25,232 bases of DNA, taken from Nemertoderma westbladi. Taxonomy: Eukaryota > Xenacoelomorpha > Nemertodermatida > Nemertodermatidae. Both the position numbers and the translations under genes were made by a program. Below are positions 1-20,849 of the stretch, piece by piece (position 1 is the stretch's first letter; the number at the start of each line of letters is the position of its first letter). Under the pieces are notes generated by a model. That model did no database searches, had not been told where the DNA came from, and was given only the letters and a program-made list of their open reading frames with translations. The stretch is from NCBI GenBank assembly GCA_032718475.1, contig JAUCBJ010001186.1, forward strand, positions 1 to 25,232. Reading direction: 5' to 3'.

Positions 1-243
1 CAAAATTTATAGGGGTTCATCCCACCTAGAAAAGGTCAAGGTAGCAATATTTATCAGTTTTTGTCATACAGTAAATGCATTGTGCATACTGTGTATATTG
101 TTTATATCCAGTGTACATACTAGATTGAATATATGGGAAAGAACCTTACATGACTCCCCAATTATTGTGTTACTGCCCAGCTGAGTGTCCAATGTTACTG
201 TCCAACGGAGAGCCGGTGTCATAGGCGAAAATGCCCCCTACTA

Positions 244-360
244 GGATCGGCATGCTGCATTGCAGCTGCATTTTTAAGAATGCTGTGCCGGCTTGTCGAC
301 AAAATTACGCCGCCACAACTCCCTATCACCCATGACATTTGCTAGATCATCCGCATCTTA
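244..360 (-). mobile_element. LINE family A, 5'-truncated 3' end
   Basis: The reverse strand encodes DADDLANVMGDRELWRRNFV, ending QHS-stop, followed by a short 3' UTR. This is the C-terminal tail typical of a group of invertebrate non-LTR retrotransposons. It aligns with the LINE tail in GPI intron 2 (3746-3871) through the coding end and into the UTR, both copies ending in a GCAGCATG-type sequence. Only about 117 bp remain, as expected for a strongly 5'-truncated insertion. Confidence 0.75.
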
Positions 361-591
361 ACGGGAATCATGACTAATGTGGGGTCGCTGAATCTTTTTG
401 TAATGTAAAGTTTTTCGATTGGTGCAAGCCTTGAGTGTCCGATTGCTGATCAAAACTGATCTTTGCTGATCATGGTCAAGATCATGATCGGGCAACTTCA
501 AACTCGAAGTTGTGAAGGTAAACCCATATGCTGCCTATTGATTGGCGCCGGTCCCAACTACGTAGCATTAGCCGTTTTGGCTGTAGCTCCA

Positions 592-608
592 TAGCAACGA
601 GGTTGCTA
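592..608. promoter_or_regulatory. Inverted repeat TAGCAAC-GAG-GTTGCTA, RFX/X-box-like half sites
   Basis: Two perfect 7-bp arms separated by 3 bp, about 800 bp upstream of the GPI ATG. Each arm contains GTTGC, the core of an RFX half site, but the half sites point in the opposite arrangement to the classic X-box palindrome. The resemblance is seen in sequence; binding is conjecture. Confidence 0.2.
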
Positions 609-1403
609 GGGAGGCTGACTTTTTGATTCAAATTGGCCCTAGACGGAGAACCGTAGACTTTTGAAACGTAATGTATATGGGAAAAAGTCTTCTGGATAAA
701 TTTTTGGGGGGGGGGGGGTCTAGGAACATCCTATTGTTGGTTTTCGCTTAGTTTCTGAGAAAAGCTTCTCCCAGAAATTCTGGCCAATCTATAAAGGCCT
801 GCGCAATGCTAGTACCGTGGCCGAGCACGGATTCGGGTTCTCCGAACACGATAACCTGCGGTTGGGGCCCTGACCGTCAAGCATCAGAGTATACTCCTCC
901 AGTATTAGCACTTAGCAGACATGACCTCGATGATAGAGTAGGCCTGGGCTGGGGCCAACTTCCACTAGTCTGCGGCAAACTGACTAGTGATGTGACCACT
1001 ACTGGACCAGTCCACAAGTCTGTCAGTGCAGCAGTGTTCTGGCAGTCTGGTGTTAGACGTTCCGACTTATTTGTAATGCTGTAATGTACAATCAGACAAT
1101 ACTGCAATTACTGCAACACCCCGTAATCTTGTAAATACTGAAATAGGCATACTAGCTCCGGCAGTCGGTACGGCAGTACTGCAGTACGGTACCGGTACGG
1201 TACTCAATTGAAATACTGAAATAGGTAGGTGTATTCTGGTATTTGATTCATGCCTTGGTGTCCAGGTGTCGTGTACTGGTGTAGCGTAGCCGTGTATGTC
1301 AGTAGGTCGGCCTAGGTGCTAGGTAGCTCAGTAGCTCGATCAGTTAATTGCTGGATTGCAGGACAGATAGGCCTAGCTACAATTGAAATTGAATTCTTTG
1401 GAA

Positions 1404-11226
<9,823 letters not shown>

Positions 11227-12258
11227 ATCTCAGATGGAGGACCAATCAAACACTTTCATTCACTATTAGTGGAGGTCTATAGTTTACTTGATAGCCGATT
11301 AATTAATTTATTGAGTAATTGGTACCGGTAGTTAATCGTTGTACCGATTTTGTTTTGGTTGTGCTGTTTTGTGCTTTAGATTTCCGTTTTATGTGGGATT
11401 AGTTTGGCGTCAAATGGACATGGCCAGTTAGGCAATTACGGTACCTTTTATGGATTTATTTAGTATTATTTAATGAACTACGAACACACAGGTCAATATT
11501 ATATTTAAATTGTATGTAGTTATTGTTATTCCGGGGCTATTTTTGGTGGGAAATTTAAAATATTATCTAAATAGGCTTACAAGACAACACACACTGTATT
11601 ATTGTGAATTTTGCTAAAGAAGTCAGAGGAGTGAAGTAAAAATCCTCGGTGGGTATCGCGGTAGGTTAGGTATACGTAAAAAGTGTGACGTAGACGATGC
11701 AGGAAATCAGTGAGGTTGTTATGGAACCCATCGGTAAGTTCTCCGTCTGCAACACGGAATGGATCTAGATCACCTGATTGCCGTCCAACCTGTATAGATC
11801 CACCAGCTGCTTTATAAGTTTTTATGTATACCGGTACCGCGGTACCTACCGCTAAGGATTCACTTATTTTGCTTTAACTTATTAATACAATAAAACCCGT
11901 CGCCTTAGTAACCTATTTAGTAGTAAATGGTCTAGTGCTACAGCAGCTACCGGTGCAGATCCGTCCTATCAGCCTTCATTTGTAGCCGTAGTGCAGTAGC
12001 GTAGGTAGGAGTTCAACCTTAAACTCGATAACTTAAGGCTAATCCGCTAATATCCACATTAATTGCTGAATTGTGATGCTATTTTATGCAAAATCTTATT
12101 TATTTGTCTAAGTGATTTGTGCTGCTAACTAATAATCATATAGATATGCACTTCTTGTAAATAAAAGGGAAATAATATTCTAGTTTTTTTTCGCTTTCAA
12201 CGTCTGATTCAACTTACGGTTTTTACCTCTTCCGATAATTTTACGAACCTCATCTGGA
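11227..12258 (+). other. GPI 3' UTR and spacer to MCEE
   Basis: About 1.0 kb without an open frame of note. It contains two AATAAA hexamers (11889-11894 and 12160-12165), either of which could end the GPI transcript, and GGTACC-rich palindromic sequence near 11822-11852. The promoter of MCEE must lie here or overlap the GPI 3' UTR, but no specific element stands out. Confidence 0.6.
11889..11894 (+). terminator. Candidate GPI polyadenylation signal AATAAA
   Basis: Canonical hexamer about 660 bp after the GPI stop. A second one at 12160-12165 lies only 94 bp before the MCEE start and is the less attractive choice. Confidence 0.35.
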
Positions 12259-12753
12259 ATGTCGACTTTCCGAAACGTTTCTCGGATCCTTAGATACCGT
12301 AAACCTCTCCCGTTTACCCCCTTCCGTTATTATGCTAACAGTAGATGGAGAGTGGGCAGACTGAACCACGTTGCTATAGCGGTTCCGGACCTTGCCCGGG
12401 CCTCTGGTTTCTATAGAGACGTACTAGGTGCGAAGGTCAGCGAACCCATTCCTTTACCGACACACGGAGTTACTACGGTGTTCGTAGAACTCGATAACAC
12501 CAAGATAGAACTCCTAGAGGTCCTAGGAGAAGGTAGTCCGATAGCGGGATTCCTCGGAAAGAGTCCCAGTGGAGGAGTCCATCACGTCTGTCTGGATGTA
12601 GATGATATTGACGCGGCCATTAATGATTTGACTGAGACCCACAATGTAAGAACTCTAGGTTCTGGGACCAGCATTGGTGCCCACGGTAAACCTGTAGTAT
12701 TCCTTCACCCAAAGGACTGTAACGGTGTTCTTATTGAGTTGGAAAAGGTTTAG
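12259..12753 (+). CDS. MCEE: Methylmalonyl-CoA epimerase, mitochondrial, intronless
   Basis: Converts (2S)- to (2R)-methylmalonyl-CoA, linking propionyl-CoA carboxylase to the B12-dependent mutase in the mitochondrial matrix. The product is 164 residues (human 176). Residues 1-30 are rich in Arg, with no Asp or Glu, as in a mitochondrial presequence. Residue 33 onward is a vicinal-oxygen-chelate fold: GRLNHVAIAVPDL, PLPTHGVTTVFVEL, SPIAGFLGKS, GGVHHVCLDVDDI and IGAHGKPVVFLHPKDCNGVL. Metal ligands by family alignment are H37, one of H108/H109, and E160. The ATG has G at -3, and its N-terminus is plausible for import. The human gene has three exons while this copy has none interrupting the CDS. 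No frameshift is present, so it appears functional. It is either a native gene that lost its introns or an intact retrocopy. Confidence 0.96.
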   Translation: MSTFRNVSRILRYRKPLPFTPFRYYANSRWRVGRLNHVAIAVPDLARASGFYRDVLGAKVSEPIPLPTHGVTTVFVELDNTKIELLEVLGEGSPIAGFLGKSPSGGVHHVCLDVDDIDAAINDLTETHNVRTLGSGTSIGAHGKPVVFLHPKDCNGVLIELEKV

Positions 12754-13917
12754 TTTTTTAGTTACATGAGCTTATTATTGCTATAACTGTTGAAAATCAT
12801 GTTTATTGCCCATATGAGTAAATGCCAACATTTTGCCCAGTCCCATGTGACACTTTCAAATTTCTAAGTTTTGTCAAATTTCATATCCACACTGAAAATA
12901 TACTGTATCATATGGGAAGCCAATTAAATTTTAATAACAATCTTGAGAGTGCGCCACTAAAAGTTCGGTCATTCTCGTGATGTTGAATTTTACGTACAAC
13001 ATTTTCTGCCCAATTGCATCCCATATATGATATTTTAAAATCTATTTTACTTATAAAAACACTAACCGATTTAATGTGTTGATTCTTTTATGTTTCTTAA
13101 ATTGCTTACTTGGAGTCAACGGCCTCGACACAGTGAACAAAAATATAAGAAATAATGAAAATTTCAATTTTCCAAAATAGTCACAGAAGAACGCTTTTTT
13201 TGGGATACATCCCATACCCTATCTAATCAATCCTAATTTCGTCAAGTGTGGTGGACGACATTCAGCAATGATTATTTAAAATGGAACATTGATTGTTGGC
13301 AGGTGACATTGGTCACCTGGTAACAAATAATACAGAAATCAAATGTCAACCAACACATGTTGTAACAGTTGATATTAATTAATTAATAATTTATATATAA
13401 TACTGTATTATACAGTATCTAATGTGTGTTCGAAAGATACCACTTTATAAATAATAATTAATCCATAATTAAATAATAAATTTAAGTGGCTTCCAGCGCA
13501 AATTTGTCTTGTACCAAAAATAATGGAAATCGTAATCGTCATAACCATATTACTGTATAATGTCAATGCCATATAAATATGCATGTATTGAAAGCAAATT
13601 CTCTAGCCGGGAAGCGGTCTTAGACTCATTTGACAATGCGCTCTTACGTGCAAAATTTCACGTACGGGGTTTTGTTTCCATCATTGTAAGTTTTGTTAGC
13701 AGTTAGCTCATCCAATCAACGAGACACTTCATTATCGACGCGGTGTTGTTATTCAACCTGTCCCAAACTTGACATTTTGGTATTTAATAGTATTAATTAA
13801 TCTGACACCCCCCAGTCTGGGTAAATGGTAAAAACCTAAGTAGTTACATATTAAATTGCACGGAATCTAAAATTTATAAATTATTAAAAATATTAATATA
13901 TGGTCTAAAGTAATTAG
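12754..13917. other. MCEE 3' flank, no gene recognised
   Basis: AT-rich spacer. A variant polyadenylation hexamer ATTAAA at 12923-12928 could serve MCEE. A perfect hairpin CAGGTGAC-ATTG-GTCACCTG lies at 13300-13319, and a 19-bp palindrome centred on 13409 (arms ATACTGTAT / ATACAGTAT). The segment next to 13917 may be the 3' UTR of the adjacent minus-strand LINE. Confidence 0.5.
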
Positions 13918-14994
13918 TTATTGAGAGGATAAGGTGGATATTGTTGGGCATTTGTCGCAGACTAGGGCATGGTATCGGTTCTTTGTGGGTTGCAGACAGA
14001 AACGACATATACAGTCAATACATGGATCGTGGTAGGATTTATTTTCACACAGCTTGAAATGAAACCCGTGTGATGTGGTTCTTGTTGCTAGGTGACGGTG
14101 TCGTTGGCCGCTGCGTTTCCAGCTAGATGATTGGAACGCAGGGCCCAGCTGGTATTGTTCTGCATTGAAATTTGCATTGCGATCGTTTCTGAAAGTGTTG
14201 TATTGTTCTAGAATTGCTGAGTTAAGAACAATGTCATTAGTTAAGGTTTCTTCGTTGATTAATTTCAAAGCGAGCGTGGAGGATGAGGAGATGTGTAGGC
14301 CGAGTAACCGTTTTATAAATGTAGATTTTATTTTGTCGATTTCCTTTAGTTGGGGCAGTGTAAGCAGGGGACCAAACTCGGATATTGCGTACGTTGTCAT
14401 TGAGAAAATCTTAATTTGAAATATCTTCATTCCGGTTTGTACAGAAACTAGATGCAGGTTTTTAAGAGAGCCAATGGCGGAATATGCCTTTTCCTTTTTT
14501 GCTTTAATGTGCTTTGTGAACGTCAAAGTTGGTTGTAGGGTGAGTCCCAGATACTCGTAATTGTCACAGATATGTACAGCCCCCCCATTGTAAAATAATT
14601 TGTCATACAGAACAAGCCGGTCACCCTTCCTAAACTTAACAATCTTTGTTTTTATTAGGTTGACTTGTAGAGAGTTTTCACAGCAACATTTGTAAAGGTT
14701 GTTAAGACCGTCTTGAATATCCCTAGGGTTGGTAGAGTAAAAAGCAAGATCATCGGCATAAAATATACATTTCAGAAACTGGATTGCGCGCCGCAGGGCA
14801 GATACGAGGACGGCAATGTACAGGATGAAATTCGTTGGAGAAAGGCAATCGCTTTGTAAGAAACCGAGTATTTGTCGGATTACATTTGATAGACGTAACC
14901 CATCATATATTTGTATGAAATTTACTTTCAGTATTGATTTGATGATGTTGTATAGTTTCCCTTTGACACCAAAATTTGAATAAAAAAACCAAAG
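13918..14994 (-). mobile_element. LINE family B, 5'-truncated, reverse transcriptase C-terminal half in one open frame
   Basis: The minus strand is open for 358 codons from 14994 to a TAA at 13918-13920, preceded by an in-frame TAA (14995-14997). In order: FGVKGKLYNIIKSILKVNF, just after RT motif A; GFLQSDCLSPTNFILYIAVL, motif B; FYADDLAFYST, the catalytic box with both aspartates; LQVNLIKTKIVKF, motif D region; NYEYLGLTLQP, motif E; then thumb and a Cys/His-rich end, CRFCLQPTKNRYHALVCDKC. The endonuclease and the fingers are missing and there is no ATG at the start of the frame. It differs from family A, so at least two LINE lineages are present. The clade was not assigned. Confidence 0.88.
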
Positions 14995-15027
14995 TTAATT
15001 GATGTAATTATATTATATTGACGGAAT

Positions 15028-15054
15028 TATAAATACCAAAATTTGGTATTTATA
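15028..15054. repeat. Perfect palindrome, 13-bp arms with a 1-bp centre
   Basis: The arms are TATAAATACCAAA and TTTGGTATTTATA around a single A at 15041. A direct repeat ATTGACGG sits on either side at 15017-15024 and 15064-15071, as a target-site duplication would. Confidence 0.75.
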
Positions 15055-15268
15055 AACATCTCAATTGACGGGAGAGAGACAAAAAGTGTGGGGCTAAGGA
15101 TCTACTTTTTATTTTAACTTTGAATAAAAACTGAATGACACGTACTTTTGGAGATAGACGGGTTTTTATCGAGACGGCCGTCACGTATTGTACAGATCAA
15201 CAATGTTGGCATTCAATCAATCACATAATTTATGCACCGTAAACCGTACATAAAAGCTGTACCCGGTT

Positions 15269-15309
15269 TTAATTAACTACTCTTCTGTAGTAGAAGAGGA
15301 GCTAATTAA
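15269..15309. repeat. Inverted repeat, 18-bp arms (16 matches), 5-bp loop
   Basis: Left arm TTAATTAACTACTCTTCT (15269-15286), loop GTAGT, right arm AGAAGAGGAGCTAATTAA (15292-15309). It could be a tiny palindromic element or a hairpin-prone site. No function is visible. Confidence 0.65.
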
Positions 15310-15489
15310 ATTGTTGAATTTTTATTAGAAACATTCATTCGTTCCTTGAATTATTTACCTCATAATAAAATCGTTCAACTGACGAATAAAAAGAGTAACT
15401 AAATTATAAATTATATGATCACCTATTTCTAGATATCTGTAGTTAGATCCAATGCAATGCGTTCTATACTAACTATAGGCCATGTGGAT

Positions 15490-18400
15490 ACAAACGGAGC
15501 GAGGTAAAGTTTACGTACAAAAGGTGATGATAGATAGTTCGGGGTAAAGTTTACGTACAAAAGGTGATGATAGATAGTTCGGTGTAACGTTTACGTACAA
15601 ACGGTGATGATAGATAGTTCGGGGTAAAGTTTACGTACAAAAGGTGATGATAGATAGTTCGGGGTAAAGTTTACGTACAAACGGTGATGATAGATAGTTC
15701 GGGGTAAAGTTTACGTACAAAAGGTGATGATAGATAGTTCGGGGTAAAGTTTACGTACAAAAGGTGATGATAGATAGTTCGGGGTAAAGTTTACGTACAA
15801 AAGGTGATGATAGATAGTTCGGGGTAAAGTTTACGTACAAAAGGTGATGATAGATAGTTCGGGGTAAAGTTTACGTACAAAAGGTGATGATAGATAGTTC
15901 GGGGTAAAGTTTACGTACAAAAGGTGATGATAGATAGTTCGGGGTAAAGTTTACGTACAAAAGGTGATGATAGATAGTTCGGGGTAAAGTTTACGTACAA
16001 ACGGTGATGATAGATAGTTCGGGGTAAAGTTTACGTACAAAAGGTGATGATAGATAGTTCGGGGTAAAGTTTACGTACAAAAGGTGATGATAAATAGTTC
16101 GGGGTAAAGTTTACGTACAAAAGGTGATGATAGATAGTTCGGGGTAAAGTTTACGTACAAAAGGTAATGATAGATAGTTCGGGGTAAAGTTTACGTACAA
16201 ACGGTTATGATAGATAGTTCGGGGTAAAGTTTACGTACAAAAGGTTATGATAGATAGTTTGGGGTAAAGTTTACGTACAAAAGGTTATGATAGATAGTTC
16301 GGGGTAAAGTTTACGTACAAAAGGTTATGATAGATAGTTCGGGTAAAGTTTACGTACAAAAGGTTATGATAGATAGTTCGGGGTAAAGTTTACATACAAA
16401 AGGTGATGATAGATAGTTCGGGGTAAAGTTTACGTACAAACGGTGATGATAGATAGTTCGGGGTAAAGTTTACGTACAAAAGGTGATGATAGATAGTTCG
16501 GGGTAAAGTTTACGTACAAAAGGTGATGATAAATAGTTCGGGGTAAAGTTTACGTACAAAAGGTGATGATAGATAGTTCGGGGTAAAGTTTACGTACAAA
16601 AGGTGATGATAGATAGTTCGGGGTAAAGTTTACGTACAAAAGGTGATGATAGATAGTTCGGGGTAAAGTTTACGTACAAAAGGTGATGATAGATAGTTCG
16701 GGGTAAAGTTCACGTACAAAAGGTGATGATAGATAGTTCGGGGTAAAGTTTACGTACAAAAGGTGATGATAGATAATTCGGGGTAAAGTTTACGTACAAA
16801 AGGTGATGATAGATAGTTCGGGGTAAAGTTTACGTACAAAAGGTGATGATAGATAGTTCGGGGTAAAGTTTACGTACAAACGGTGATGATAGATAGTTCG
16901 GGGTAAAGTTTACGTACAAACGGTGATGATAGATAGTTCGGGGTAAAGTTTACGTACAAACGGTGATGATAGATAGTTCGGGGTAAAGTTTACGTACAAA
17001 CGGTGATGATAGATAGTTCGGGGTAAAGTTTACGTACAAAAGGTGATGATAGATAGTTCGGGGTAAAGTTTACGTACAAAAGGTGATGATAGATAGTTCG
17101 GGGTAAAGTTTACGTACAAAAGGTGATGATAGATAGTTCGGGGTAAAGTTTACGTACAAACGGTGATGATAGATAGTTCGGGGTAAAGTTTACGTACAAA
17201 AGGTGATGATAGATAGTTCGGGGTAAAGTTTACGTGCAAAAGGTGATGATAGATAGTTCGGGGTAAAGTTTACGTACAAACGGTGATGATAGATAGTTCG
17301 GGGTAAAGTTTACGTACAAACGGTGATGATAGATAGTTCGGGGTAAAGTTTACGTACAAAAGGTGATGATAGATAGTTCGGGGTAAAGTTTACGTACAAA
17401 AGGTGATGATAGATAGTTCGGGGTAAAGTTTACGTACAAAAGGTGATGATAGATAGTTCGGGGTAAAGTTTACGTACAAAAGGTGATGATAGATAGTTCG
17501 GGGTAAAGTTTACGTACAAAAGGTGATGATAGATAATTCGGGGTAAAGTTTACGTACAAAAGGTGATGATAGATAGTTCGGGGTAAAGTTTACGTACAAA
17601 AGGTGATGATAGATAGTTCGGGGTAAAGTTTACGTACAAACGGTGATGATAGATAGTTCGGGGTAAAGTTTACGTACAAACGGTGATGATAGATAGTTCG
17701 GGGTAAAGTTTACGTACAAAAGGTGATGATAGATAGTTCGGGGTAACGTTTACGTACAAAAGGTTATGATAGATAGTTCGGGGTAAAGTTTACGTACAAA
17801 AGGTGATGATAGATAGTTCGGGGTAAAGTTTACGTACAAACGGTGATGATAGATAGTTCGGGGTAAAGTTTACGTACAAACGGTGATGATAGATAGTTCG
17901 GGGTAAAGTTTACGTACAAACGGTGATGATAGATAGTTCGGTAAAGTTTACGTACAAAAGGTGATGATAGATAGTTCGGGGTAAAGATTACGTGCAAAAG
18001 GTGATGATAGATAGTTCGGGGTAAAGTTTACGTACAAAAGGTGATGATAGATAGTTCGGGGTAAAGTTTACGTACAAAAGGTGATGATAGATAGTTCGGG
18101 GTAAAGTTTACGTACAAAAGGTGATGATAGATAGTTCGGTAAAGTTTACGTACAAAATGTGATGATAGATAGTTCGGGGTAAAGTTTACGTACAAAAGGT
18201 TATGTTAGATAGTTCGGGGTATGGTTTACGTGCAAAAGGTGATGATAGATAGTTCGGGGTAAAGTTTACGTACAAAAGGTTATGTTAGATAGTTCGGGGT
18301 AAGGTTTACGTGCAAAAGGTGATGATAGATAGTTCGGGGTAAAGTTTACGTACAAAAGGTGATGATAGATAGTTCGGTAAAGTTTACGTACAAAATGTGA

Positions 18401-20849
18401 TGATAGATAGTTCAGGGTAAAGTTTACGTACAAAAGGTGATGATAGATAGTTCGGTAAAGTTTACGTACAAAATGTGATGATAGATAGTTCGGGGTAAAG
18501 TTTACGTACAAAAGGTTATGTTAGATAGTTCGGGGTAAGGTTTACGTGCAAAAGGTGATGATAGATAGTTCGGGGTAAAGTTTACGTACAAAAGGTGATG
18601 ATAGATAGTTCGGGGTAAAGTTTACGTGCAAAAGGTGATGATAGATAGTTCGGGGTAAAGTTTACGTACAAAAGGTGATGATAGATAGTTCGGGGTAAAG
18701 TTTACGTGCAAAAGGTGATGATAGATAGTTCGGGGTAAAGTTTACGTACAAAAGGTGATGATAGATAGTTCGGGGTAAAGTTTACGTACAAAAGGTAATG
18801 ATAGATAGTTCGGGGTAAAGTTTACGTACAAAAGGTGATGATAGATAGTTCGGGGTAAAGTTTACGTACAAAAGGTGATGATAGATAGTTCGGGGTAAAG
18901 TTTACGTACAAAAGGTGATGATAGATAGTTCGGGGTAAAGTTTACGTACAAAAGGTGATGATAGATAGTTCGGGGTAAAGTTTACGTGCAAAGGTGATGA
19001 TAGATAGTTCGGGGTAAAGTTTACGTACAAAAGGTGATGATAGATAGTTCGGGGTAAAGTTTACGTACAAAAGGTGATGATAGATAGTTCGGTAAAGTTT
19101 ACGTACAAAATGTGATGATAGATAGTTCGGGGTAAAGTTTACGTACAAAAGGTGATGATAGATAGTTCGGGGTAAAGTTTACGTACAAAAGGTGATGATA
19201 GATAGTTCGGGGTAAAGTTTACGTACAAAAGGTGATGATAGATAGTTCGGGGTAAAGTTTACGTACAAAAGGTGATGATAGATAGTTCGGGGTAAAGTTT
19301 ACGTACAAAAGGTTATGATAGATAGTTCGGTAAAGTTTACGTACAAAAGGTGATGATAGATAATTCGGGGTAAAGTTTACGTACAAAAGGTTATGATAGA
19401 TAGTTCGGGGTAAAGTTTACGTACAAAAGGTGATGATAGATAGTTCGGGGTAAAGTTTACGTACAAAAGGTGATGATAGATAGTTCGGGGTAAAGTTTAC
19501 GTACAAAAGGTTATGATAGATAGTTCGGGGTAAAGTTTACGTACAAAAGGTGATGATAGATAGTTCGGGGTAAAGTTTACGTACAAAAGGTGATGATAGA
19601 TAGTTCGGTAAAGTTTACGTACAAAGGGTGATGATAGATAGTTCGGTAAAGTTTACGTACAAAAGGTGATGATAGATAGTTCGGTAAAGTTTACGTACAA
19701 AAGGTGATGATAGATAGTTCGGGGTAAAGTTTACGTACAAAAGGTGATGATAGATAGTTCGGTAAAGTTTACGTACAAAAGGTGATGATAGATAGTTCGG
19801 GGTAAAGTTTACGTACAAAAGGTGATGATAGATAGTTCGGGGTAAAGTTTACGTACAAAAGGTGATGATAGATAGTTCGGGGTAAAGTTTACGTACAAAA
19901 GGTGATGATAGATAGTTCGGGGTAAAGTTTACGTACAAAAGGTTATGATAGATAGTTCGGGGTAAAGTTTACGTACAAAAGGTGATGATAGATAGTTCGG
20001 GGTAAAGTTTACGTACAAAAGGTGATGATAGATAGTTCGGGGTAAAGTTTACGTACAAAAGGTGATGATAGATAGTTCGGGGTAAAGTTTACGTACAAAA
20101 GGTGATGATAGATAGTTCGGGGTAAAGTTTACGTACAAAAGGTGATGATAGATAGTTCGGGGTAAAGTTTACGTACAAAAGGTGATGATAGATAGTTCGG
20201 TAAAGTTTACGTACAAAAGGTGATGATAGATAGTTCGGGGTAAAGTTTACGTACAAAAGGTGATGATAGATAGTTCGGGGTAAAGTTTACGTACAAAAGG
20301 TGATGATAGATAGTTCGGGGTAAAGTTTACGTACAAAAGGTGATGATAGATAGTTCGGGGTAAAGTTTACGTACAAAAGGTGATAATAGATAGTTCGGGG
20401 TAAAGTTTACGTACAAAAGGTGATGATAGATAGTTCGGGGTAAAGTTTACGTACAAAAGGTGATGATAGATAGTTCGGGGTAAAGTTTACGTACAAAAGG
20501 TTATGATAGATAGTTCGGGGTAAAGTTTACGTACAAAAGGTGATGATAGATAGTTCGGGGTAAAGTTTACGTACAAAAGGTGATGATAGATAGTTCGGTA
20601 AAGTTTACGTACAAAAGGTGATGATAGATAGTTCGGTAAAGTTTTCGTACAAAAGGTTATGATAGATAGTTCGGGGTAAAGTTTACGTACAAACGGTTAT
20701 GATAGATAGTTCGGGGTAAAGTTTACGTACAAAAGGTTATGATAGATAGTTCGGGGTAAAGTTTACGTACAAAAGGTGATGATAGATAGTTCGGGGTAAA
20801 GTTTACGTACAAAAGGTGATGATAGATAGTTCGGGGTAAAGTTTACGTA
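15490..20849 (+). repeat. 40-bp minisatellite, about 134 copies
   Basis: Continuous head-to-tail array with core GTTCGGGGTAAAGTTTACGT, followed by ACAAAAGGTGATGATAGATA. Most units are exactly 40 bp. About a dozen are 38 bp, losing two G in the G run, mainly after 17.9 kb, and a few are 39 bp. Recurrent point variants are ACAAAC for ACAAAA, GGTTATG for GGTGATG, ACGTGC for ACGTAC and GATAATTCG for GATAGTTCG. Reverse-strand frames of 67-81 codons inside it arise from the repeat and the 38-bp units; 40 is not divisible by 3, so it is not a protein repeat. Confidence 0.97.

Larger units (their letters stand above)
1..1403. other. GPI upstream flank, no coding region recognised
   Basis: Noncoding sequence before the GPI start. 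It contains a LINE 3' end (244-360), a 17-bp inverted repeat (592-608), a 13-base G run (706-718), and palindrome-rich GTAC/GGTACC sequence around 1165-1205. Overlapping 92- and 76-codon frames on opposite strands near 806-1107 show no family resemblance. No clear TATA box was identified. Confidence 0.6.
14998..15489. other. Spacer between LINE B and the 40-bp satellite, two palindromes
   Basis: No coding region. It contains a perfect 27-bp palindrome (15028-15054) with flanking 8-bp direct repeats, and an 18-bp-arm imperfect inverted repeat (15269-15309). Sequence at the right edge (15489-15500) already resembles the satellite unit. Confidence 0.7.

Noticed and set aside
706-718. Run of 13 G as a G-quadruplex or regulatory tract
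   Set aside because: A single homopolymer, equally likely to be a length-variable or mis-assembled tract.
806-1107. Overlapping 92- and 76-codon frames on both strands upstream of GPI
   Set aside because: No motif, no homology that I can recognise and no splice context; opposite-strand overlap suggests chance openness in GC-richer DNA.
18266-19818. Reverse-strand frames of 67-81 codons with repeated YVNFTPNYLSS
   Set aside because: Products of the 40-bp satellite. The unit length is not a multiple of three, so the frame survives only across certain 38- and 39-bp units.
15490-20849. CRISPR array
   Set aside because: Units are contiguous with no unique spacers, in a eukaryotic locus. It is a tandem minisatellite.
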